From Methanomicrobia archaeon (GTDB lineage Archaea > Methanobacteriota_B > Thermococci > Methanofastidiosales > B48-G16), in the NCBI GenBank assembly GCA_023133315.1, contig JAGLWR010000026.1:1-11190 (forward strand): a DNA stretch of 11,190 nucleotides, given 5' to 3'. Within the stretch, counting starts at the first letter, position 1. Every line of letters begins with the position of its first letter. The position numbers and the translations under genes were made by a program. Shown one piece after another: positions 5,933 to 11,190 of this stretch. The notes under the pieces are model-generated. The model was given only the letters and a program-made list of their open reading frames with translations, was not told where the DNA came from and ran no database searches.

Positions 5933-7114
5933 ATGGCAAAAATAACGATAATGGGAAATATGGCTACGGCTTTGGGAGCAAAATTATCCAGGCCTGACGT
6001 CGTACCGGCTTATCCCATAACACCATCCACTTTGTTTCCCGAGAAGATCTCTGAGTACATAGCCGATGGTGAGATGGATGCAGAGATGATCAGAGTAGAA
6101 TCAGAGCATTCTGCAATGTCCGCCTGTATTGGCGCAAGTGCTTGTGGTGCCAGGGTTTGCACAGCCTCTGCAAGCCAGGGTATAGCCCTGATGAGCGAAA
6201 TGATGTTCATTGCAGCCGGGATGAGGCTGCCAATAGTCATGGCTGTCGGTAATAGAGCATTGGCAGCTCCGATCAATATATGGTGTGATCATCAGGACAC
6301 CATATCGCAGAGAGATACGGGATGGCTGCAGTTCTATGCCGAAAGGAACCAAGAAGGATTAGATCTGATGATAATTGCTTTTAAAGTTTGCGAGGACAAA
6401 CGTGTTCTTTTACCCGGGATGGTGGGCATTGACGCATTTGTTCTCACACACACGACAGAAGCCGTAGACGTGCCGGAACAAGAGTTAGTAGACGAGTTTC
6501 TCCCAAAATATAAACTAGAGCTGTCTCTCGATCCTAACAAACCAATGACATTCGGTTCTTTTGGAACTCCAGAGTTTTACCAGGAGTTCAAATATACCCA
6601 AGTAAAAGCGATTGAAAAATCGAGTGATGTTATAGATGAAGTATTTGCTGAGTTCAAGAAGAAGTTCGGTAGAGAATACAGAAAGATCATGCCTTATAAA
6701 TGTGAAGATGCCGATGTAATCATCTTAACTATGGGATCAATGAGCGGCACCGCCCGTGCTGCTGTAAATAAGATGCGTGAAGAAGGTAAAAAAGTTGGAT
6801 GCTGTAAATTAACTGTATATCGGCCATTTCCCGGTAAAGAATTGATGGATTTAACAAAAAATGCCAGGGTAATAGCTGTTTTGGACAGGGACATATCCCC
6901 CGGCTTTGGTGGTGCGTTATATGGGGAAGTGTCAGCTCAGTTTGTAAATGAACCGAAACACCCATTGATCACCGATTATATTATAGGCTTGGGTGGAAGA
7001 GACGTCTTAATAGAAAACTTCGAAGAAATATACGATAAATCAATGGACGCTGTAAAAAAAGGCAGGGTAGAGAAGCCAGTTGAATGGATAAATATGAATC
7101 AAGAGGTGTTATGA
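5933..7114 (+). CDS. porA: Pyruvate:ferredoxin oxidoreductase alpha subunit, POR type
   Basis: This 393-residue alpha subunit has Y-P-I-T-P-S-T (27-33), V-E-S-E-H-S-A-M (55-62) and Q-R-D-T-G-W-L-Q-F-Y (126-135), aligned without gaps to the first-set alpha over this half; by hand count 100 of 167 residues match from Y-P-I-T-P to L-P-x-Y. The C-terminal half is more diverged. The segment N-R-A-L-A-A-P-I-N-I-W (107-117) with F-I-A-A-G-M-R-L-P-I-V-M just before it resembles, from memory, Pyrococcus and methanogen PorA, so pyruvate is the likely substrate: pyruvate plus CoA and oxidised ferredoxin to acetyl-CoA, CO2 and reduced ferredoxin, or the reverse. The ATG adjoins the delta stop (TAA then ATG) and has GGAGGAG (5920-5926) 6 bases upstream. 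Family assignment is secure; the choice of pyruvate is moderately sure. Confidence 0.9.
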   Translation: MAKITIMGNMATALGAKLSRPDVVPAYPITPSTLFPEKISEYIADGEMDAEMIRVESEHSAMSACIGASACGARVCTASASQGIALMSEMMFIAAGMRLPIVMAVGNRALAAPINIWCDHQDTISQRDTGWLQFYAERNQEGLDLMIIAFKVCEDKRVLLPGMVGIDAFVLTHTTEAVDVPEQELVDEFLPKYKLELSLDPNKPMTFGSFGTPEFYQEFKYTQVKAIEKSSDVIDEVFAEFKKKFGREYRKIMPYKCEDADVIILTMGSMSGTARAAVNKMREEGKKVGCCKLTVYRPFPGKELMDLTKNARVIAVLDRDISPGFGGALYGEVSAQFVNEPKHPLITDYIIGLGGRDVLIENFEEIYDKSMDAVKKGRVEKPVEWINMNQEVL

Positions 7115-8007
7115 TGAAAGAAGAGAAAGAATTATTTTCTGTAGGACACAGAGCCTGTGCAGCGTGCGGCGAGCCCATTGCAGTTAGAGCGGTACTTAAT
7201 CAAGCAGGTCCTAATACCATAGCCGTCGTCTGTACCGGCTGTTTAGAGGTAGTATCCACAGGCTGGCCTGAGACTGCCTGGGAGATACCTTTGATTCATG
7301 CTGCTTTTGAGAACTCTGCTTCCATTGCTTCCGGTATTGAAGTGGCACTGAGAAAACTGGGGAGGGGAGACACGAATGTAATAGCATTCGGAGGAGACGG
7401 AGGAACTTTTGACATAGGTTTTCAGGCGTTATCCGGCATGCTGGAAAGAGGACATAACGTAAAATATGTTTGTCTGGATAACGAGGCTTATATGAATACA
7501 GGCATACAGCGCTGTTCATCTACGCCTTACGGCGCATCGACTACTACGTCCCCCGCGGGAAAGTACAGCATCGGAGAAGATAAACCGAAAAAACCGTTAG
7601 CCGCTATATGTGCAGCACATGATATTCCTTATACTGCTACAGCCACCATTGCTTATCTGGAAGATCTCAAGAAAAAGATGCAAACAGCACTAGACACCGA
7701 GGGGCCGTGTTTTATTCATATACTTGTACCATGTCCTACAGGATGGAGGTACCCATCAGAAAAAACGATAGAAATATCGAGAATAGCAGTTGAAACTGGA
7801 GTCTTCGTTTTGTGGGAATTAAAAGGAAACGACTTTGATAACATAAATATTACGAAAAAGATCAAAGGAAGAAAGCCGGTAACAGAGTATCTTAAATCTC
7901 AGGGGAGGTTTAGACACTTGTTCAAGCCGGAAATGAGACAAGATGTGATAGATAAAATACAGAAAGACGTAGACGAGAAATGTGAGCGTTTTGGCGTTGA
8001 TCTATAA
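7114..8007 (+). CDS. porB: Pyruvate:ferredoxin oxidoreductase beta subunit, POR type
   Basis: The beta subunit is 297 residues from the ATG at 7114. Two earlier in-frame ATGs exist (7084 and 7111). I chose 7114 because GAGGTG (7103-7108) is then 5 bases upstream, but 7111, overlapping the alpha stop as ATGA, is nearly as good. TPP binding is shown by G-D-G-G-T-F-D (94-100) and D-N-E-A-Y-M-N-T-G (122-130). Proximal [4Fe-4S] ligands should be Cys15, Cys18, Cys43 and Cys207. T-G-C-L-E-V-V around Cys43 and G-K-Y-S-I-G-E-D-K-P-K-K (149-160) are traits I recall in pyruvate-type PorB of Pyrococcus and methanogens. It is the last gene of the operon; the convergent helicase stop is nine bases away. 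Confidence 0.9.
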   Translation: MKEEKELFSVGHRACAACGEPIAVRAVLNQAGPNTIAVVCTGCLEVVSTGWPETAWEIPLIHAAFENSASIASGIEVALRKLGRGDTNVIAFGGDGGTFDIGFQALSGMLERGHNVKYVCLDNEAYMNTGIQRCSSTPYGASTTTSPAGKYSIGEDKPKKPLAAICAAHDIPYTATATIAYLEDLKKKMQTALDTEGPCFIHILVPCPTGWRYPSEKTIEISRIAVETGVFVLWELKGNDFDNINITKKIKGRKPVTEYLKSQGRFRHLFKPEMRQDVIDKIQKDVDEKCERFGVDL

Positions 8008-8013
8008 ATTTTC

Positions 8014-8043
8014 TTTTTATTTTCCTTTTTCTATTCTTTTTTT
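8014..8043 (+). terminator. Oligo-T terminator of the vor-por operon, inside the convergent gene
   Basis: Starting seven bases after the porB stop, the plus strand has runs of 5, 5 and 7 T residues (8014-8018, 8026-8030, 8037-8043) in a pyrimidine-only context, without a preceding hairpin. This is the usual form of an archaeal intrinsic terminator. The same bases encode the Lys/Arg-rich tail of the helicase on the other strand. Confidence 0.6.
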
Positions 8044-10362
8044 CAAACTGTGAATCTCTTTTAATCTTTTTTTGTTAAAGATACGAGCAATTCTCTCAAA
8101 TGCCTCTATTTTATGAACTACACTGTCAAGATATGAGAATACATCTCCTGAGTATATGATGAGATTATATTTCAAAAATGCTTTTGATATTTTTTTTGGG
8201 GAGTATCCTTTCAATCTGTATTCTATCATTTTCCTGGAAATCTTCTTGATGGGACATTCGCAGTAAGGATAATCTTTACAATCACAGGTAAAAAACTCCA
8301 TGATCAGAGGCTCTACGATCTTGATCTCCTTTGGTTTTGCTACGGCCTCCAAGACTTCTCCTGAGAATAGCTTTGCACTTTTTAATTCCAGAGTACTGCG
8401 GAGGGTGTTTGTTATATACACATTCTCAAATCGTTCCAGAGAAACTATACTTTCTAAAATATCTTTATTCAGATTTTTCCTGATGAACTCAGCTTCCTCA
8501 ATACTGAGAAAAGAAACTGAAACCGCTTTTCCGTAAAAAGTAGGCTTATTATCTCTTACGAGCTTAAAATTCTCCAGTATTTTTATTTTTCTCAGATCGA
8601 TGGGCTGTAAAGAATTTTTATTAAATTCCCAGAGTTTATGATGAGAACAGCAGATATTTGCCAGAAGATTTTCTAAGATCATGTCCTCTGTATATACTAT
8701 CTCTACATTCTCATCAGAACTTTGAAGCAGTTCAAATGCCACTTTGTCCTCTGTCGTTTCTCTATAATCTTTTAACGGATCGATCAAAAGATATACCTTT
8801 CCTTTTTCATGAAAATCGGGTCTTCCGGCTCTTCCGAGCATCTGATGGAATTCTCTCGCTTTTAAGACGATTATCCCCATCTGAAGAGACTCAAATATCA
8901 CCTGAGAAGACGGGAAATCTACGCCTGCTGACAATGCGGCTGTTGTCACAACGCATTGAATCTTCTGGTTCCAGAACACCTCTTCTGTAGTTTTTCTCTC
9001 GACGTAGGAGAGACCTGCATGGTAACTCCTTGCTGTTACTCCTCTGCTCTGAAGATATGAAGCTATCTCTCCGCACTTTCTTCGTGAATACGTAAAAACT
9101 ATCGTCTGTCCATGATACCCTTTTTTTGATATGGTATTCCACTCTCTTTTTACAAGTTTTCTTATTATCTCCTTCTTTTTATGTTCCTGAGTGAAGATCA
9201 GATGTCTTTCCAAGGGTATCGGTCTGTGATCATATATCACCGGCTGTAAATCAAGATCCTGGGCTAACTCGACTGCATTACCTATCGTAGCAGAGAGCCC
9301 GATGAACTGGGCTTCTGGGTACAATGTTCGTAATCGTGAAACAAGACCATCGAGTCTTGCACCTCTCTCCTCATCGTCCAGCATGTGAAGCTCATCAATT
9401 ATTATCGTTCCAATTTCCCCAAGATTTCTCCCAGATCTGAGCAAAAAGTCTATACCTTCATACGTTCCCACGATTATGTCCGCATCTATATCCGTATCCA
9501 CTATTGGAAACTCCTCTGTTTGTATTCGTGAAATTCCAACTCTCAGTGCAGCTCTGAAGGAATAATTCCTTTTAAACTCCTCGTATTTTTGATTTGCCAA
9601 AGCTACTAGAGGTACAAGGAACAAAAGTTTCTTACCTTCAGGAACTTTTGGTATTCCGGCAAGCTCGCCTATTAGAGTCTTTCCCGAGGCCGTCGCTGAA
9701 ACTATTAAAAGATTTTTACCTTTCAGAAGCCCGTTATCTATTGCCAGAGACTGGGTAGGAAAGAGTTCTGTAATTTTTCTGTTTTTTAAGCTCTTTTTGA
9801 GAAACGCGGGAATGGTTAAAGAATCTATTTTCTTTCCCTCGTAAGAATGTGCCGCTATCTCATCGAACTTAGTTATTTCGGGATCGAGATCAAATCTTGG
9901 ATCAAAAAGTTTCAGAACTTTATCAACGTCCTTCACTCTCCGTAAAACCTTCACAATTCCTTCATTTAGCGTTATATTTTTATATCGCATCTCTCTGAAT
10001 ATCTCTTTTTGGGCGCATTCTTCGCAGATGCGTTCTCCATGATACGTGTATCCCTTTTTCATGGGATTGATCTTTCCCTCTATTAAACAAAACCTGCAGA
10101 GATTTATTCTCTCATAAGAAAGATTGAAATCTTCAAGCATCTCCTCCATCTCTGTGCATTTCTCTGTCATATATATCTCTCCCCCCCGGAGAAGAGCTAT
10201 AGCATCTTTTGGCTTGAGAAGTTCTTCTCCCGACCTGAACCTCTTTGGTCTGTAACCTTTTGACGTCTCCCCCAGAATAAGATTGAATTTTTTAACTTCT
10301 TCATTTTCCTTTTTATAAATTTCAAACTCATTCTTCTTATTTCCTCTTCTTATGACTATCAT
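8017..10362 (-). CDS. Archaeal DEAD/DEAH-box (Ski2/Hel308-like) helicase with zinc-binding motif
   Basis: This protein has 781 residues from the ATG at 10362; an in-frame GTG lies six bases further out. Residues 89-116 hold C-x2-C ... C-x2-C, a Cys4 zinc site. A two-RecA superfamily 2 helicase core follows: P-T-Q (Q-like motif, about 202-204), Walker A S-A-T-A-S-G-K-T (222-229), motif II D-E-L-H (323-326), motif III S-A-T (357-359), motif V around T-A-A-L-S-A-G-V-D-F (474-483) and motif VI Q-M-L-G-R-A-G-R-P (507-515). The C-terminal third holds C-D-C ... C-E-C-P (693-704), perhaps a second metal site, then a helical region. The layout resembles archaeal helicases with the poorly described DUF5814-type extensions (from memory). 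It probably unwinds DNA or RNA in repair or RNA metabolism; which is unknown. It is convergent with porB and divergent from sua5, so it is a single-gene unit. Confidence 0.85.
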   Translation of the reverse strand: MIVIRRGNKKNEFEIYKKENEEVKKFNLILGETSKGYRPKRFRSGEELLKPKDAIALLRGGEIYMTEKCTEMEEMLEDFNLSYERINLCRFCLIEGKINPMKKGYTYHGERICEECAQKEIFREMRYKNITLNEGIVKVLRRVKDVDKVLKLFDPRFDLDPEITKFDEIAAHSYEGKKIDSLTIPAFLKKSLKNRKITELFPTQSLAIDNGLLKGKNLLIVSATASGKTLIGELAGIPKVPEGKKLLFLVPLVALANQKYEEFKRNYSFRAALRVGISRIQTEEFPIVDTDIDADIIVGTYEGIDFLLRSGRNLGEIGTIIIDELHMLDDEERGARLDGLVSRLRTLYPEAQFIGLSATIGNAVELAQDLDLQPVIYDHRPIPLERHLIFTQEHKKKEIIRKLVKREWNTISKKGYHGQTIVFTYSRRKCGEIASYLQSRGVTARSYHAGLSYVERKTTEEVFWNQKIQCVVTTAALSAGVDFPSSQVIFESLQMGIIVLKAREFHQMLGRAGRPDFHEKGKVYLLIDPLKDYRETTEDKVAFELLQSSDENVEIVYTEDMILENLLANICCSHHKLWEFNKNSLQPIDLRKIKILENFKLVRDNKPTFYGKAVSVSFLSIEEAEFIRKNLNKDILESIVSLERFENVYITNTLRSTLELKSAKLFSGEVLEAVAKPKEIKIVEPLIMEFFTCDCKDYPYCECPIKKISRKMIEYRLKGYSPKKISKAFLKYNLIIYSGDVFSYLDSVVHKIEAFERIARIFNKKRLKEIHSLKKRIEKGK

Positions 10363-10385
10363 CGTCACTATACATTGTGAGAAGA

Positions 10386-10392
10386 TTTTAAA
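10386..10392 (-). promoter_or_regulatory. TATA box of the helicase gene
   Basis: Read on the minus strand the sequence is TTTAAAA, centred 27 bases before the ATG at 10362 and only 21 before the GTG at 10368. The spacing favours the ATG with a leaderless transcript; no Shine-Dalgarno sequence is visible. Confidence 0.55.
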
Positions 10393-10432
10393 GGTTACTG
10401 TAATGGTAGTTAGTGTGGGGAAGATAACAAAC

Positions 10433-10442
10433 CTTTTTTATC
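10433..10442 (+). promoter_or_regulatory. TATA-like box of the sua5 gene
   Basis: CTTTTTTATC lies about 25 bases before the ATG at 10462 and follows an A-rich stretch (AACAAAC) that could serve for TFB binding. No Shine-Dalgarno sequence precedes the ATG, so this start is probably leaderless. The box is about 48 bases from the divergent helicase TATA box. Confidence 0.5.
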
Positions 10443-10461
10443 TTCACTGGAAATATCCTTT

Positions 10462-11190
10462 ATGGAAACACGTATCATTAAAATAGATCGAAATAATCCG
10501 GATATCAAAAAAATTAAGATAGCATCAGAAATAATCAAAAATGGGGGATTGGTGGCATTTCCCACGGAAACGGTGTACGGCCTTGGAGCGAACTCTCTGA
10601 ACAGTGAAGCTGTTCTCAGGATCTTTAAGGTAAAAAACAGACCTGCTGATAATCCGATAATAAATCATATAGCGGATAAAGAATGGATCTACAGATTGGC
10701 TGAAAAAGTTCCCGAAGAAGCTTTGATACTGGCAGAGGCTTTCTGGCCAGGTCCTCTGACGATGATATTCAAAAAAAAGAAAATTGTGCCCGACGTCGTA
10801 ACAGCAGGATTGAAAACTGCTTCAATGAGGATGCCAGAAAACAAAATAGCTCTGAATTTAATAAAATACTCCCAATGTCCTATAGCTGCACCCTCTGCAA
10901 ATATATCGGGGAAGCCGTCGCCTACTACGGCTGACCACGTCATTCACGATCTCTATGGAAAGATAGAGTGCATAATAGACGGAGGAAAGACAAATATAGG
11001 TGTGGAATCCACTGTTATCGATCTCACTGTATCTCCTCCTCTTCTCCTGAGACCTGGAGGAGTTACGTACGAGACATTGAAAGAGTTCATAGATATAAAG
11101 ATTCATCCCGCTGCAGAAGCGATGATCACATTCAATGAAAAATCAGCATCGCCGGGAATGAAATACAGACATTATGCTCCGAAGGCAGAT
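10462..11190 (+). CDS. sua5: Threonylcarbamoyl-AMP synthase, Sua5/YrdC family (3' end outside window)
   Basis: The frame runs open from ATG 10462 to the last base (243 codons), so the gene is cut by the right edge. The enzyme makes threonylcarbamoyl-AMP from threonine, bicarbonate and ATP, the first step of the universal t6A modification at position 37 of ANN-decoding tRNAs, which the KEOPS complex completes in archaea. The YrdC domain is complete: F-P-T-E-T-V-Y-G-L-G (33-42), K-x-R-P-x-x-N-P (58-65, K-N-R-P-A-D-N-P), M-R-M-P (122-125), A-P-S-A-N-I-S-G (143-150), E-S-T-V-I-D (182-187) and L-R-P-G-G (196-200). S-P-G-M-K-Y-R-H-Y-A-P (230-240) is the linker that follows YrdC in full-length Sua5 proteins, so a C-terminal Sua5 domain should follow outside the window. 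The start is supported by the TATA spacing. Confidence 0.93.
   Translation, partial: METRIIKIDRNNPDIKKIKIASEIIKNGGLVAFPTETVYGLGANSLNSEAVLRIFKVKNRPADNPIINHIADKEWIYRLAEKVPEEALILAEAFWPGPLTMIFKKKKIVPDVVTAGLKTASMRMPENKIALNLIKYSQCPIAAPSANISGKPSPTTADHVIHDLYGKIECIIDGGKTNIGVESTVIDLTVSPPLLLRPGGVTYETLKEFIDIKIHPAAEAMITFNEKSASPGMKYRHYAPKAD

Larger units (their letters stand above)
2225..8007 (+). other. Eight-gene operon: two tandem gamma-delta-alpha-beta oxidoreductase sets
   Basis: All eight genes are on one strand with overlaps or gaps of at most 15 bases. ATGA-type overlaps occur at gamma/delta of set one and alpha/beta of set one; alpha/beta of set two overlaps by one or four bases depending on the start chosen. 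The two sets are collinear paralogues offset by about 2.88 kb. Only one promoter is evident, before the first gene, and only one likely terminator, after the last, so VOR and POR should be made from one transcript. Confidence 0.8.

Noticed and set aside
2225..8007. 2-oxoglutarate (Kor) or indolepyruvate (Ior) oxidoreductase
   Set aside because: Both sets have a separate 87-92 residue ferredoxin subunit with the T-G-x-W-R-x-x-K-P signature and full-length alpha subunits in PorA style. Ior has a fused large subunit, and the motifs here are closer to POR/VOR.
7084..8007. ATG at 7084 as start of porB
   Set aside because: It would overlap porA by 31 bases, and the GAGGTG site at 7103-7108 is downstream of it, correctly placed for 7111 or 7114.

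Overview
The window looks like chromosome from an AT-rich, anaerobic archaeon, probably a euryarchaeote. Three things support this. Several starts sit 25-27 bases downstream of TATA-like boxes with almost no leader. Other starts have strong Shine-Dalgarno sequences of the GGAGGTG type. The gene content is archaeal in style: four-subunit 2-oxoacid:ferredoxin oxidoreductases, a short archaeal-type PyrK, and a Ski2-like helicase with an N-terminal Cys4 zinc motif. I cannot fix the lineage further from sequence alone. No mobile elements, CRISPR arrays, tRNAs or rRNAs were seen.

Layout. 1-678 is the 3' half of a major facilitator superfamily transporter cut by the left edge. 726-2071 is a two-gene unit: pyrK (dihydroorotate dehydrogenase electron-transfer subunit), overlapped by four bases by a single-pass membrane protein that ends in an incomplete J-domain with an HPD motif. 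After a 150-base promoter region comes an eight-gene operon at 2225-8007. It holds two complete gamma-delta-alpha-beta sets of thiamine pyrophosphate and iron-sulfur 2-oxoacid:ferredoxin oxidoreductases in tandem. By recalled family motifs the first set is of the 2-ketoisovalerate (VOR) type and the second of the pyruvate (POR) type. A convergent gene at 8017-10362 on the minus strand encodes a DEAD/DEAH helicase, and the operon's likely oligo-T terminator lies inside that gene's 3' end. From a 99-base divergent promoter region the helicase runs leftward and a Sua5/YrdC threonylcarbamoyl-AMP synthase gene runs rightward, cut by the right edge.

How it works together. The tandem oxidoreductases would oxidise pyruvate and branched-chain 2-oxoacids (from sugars and amino acids) to acyl-CoA, CO2 and reduced ferredoxin, or run in reverse for carbon fixation. 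Producing both from one mRNA would couple peptide and central carbon metabolism, as in Pyrococcus, where VOR and POR genes are also adjacent in the order vor then por. The notable difference is that each set here has its own gamma subunit, whereas Pyrococcus shares one. PyrK serves pyrimidine synthesis; its catalytic partner PyrD is not next to it. The helicase and Sua5 are nucleic-acid and tRNA-modification housekeeping functions. I found no clearly new multi-gene system. The best leads are the membrane J-domain protein coupled to pyrK, the duplicated gamma subunit with patches of near-identical DNA between the two oxidoreductase sets, and the poorly characterised helicase.
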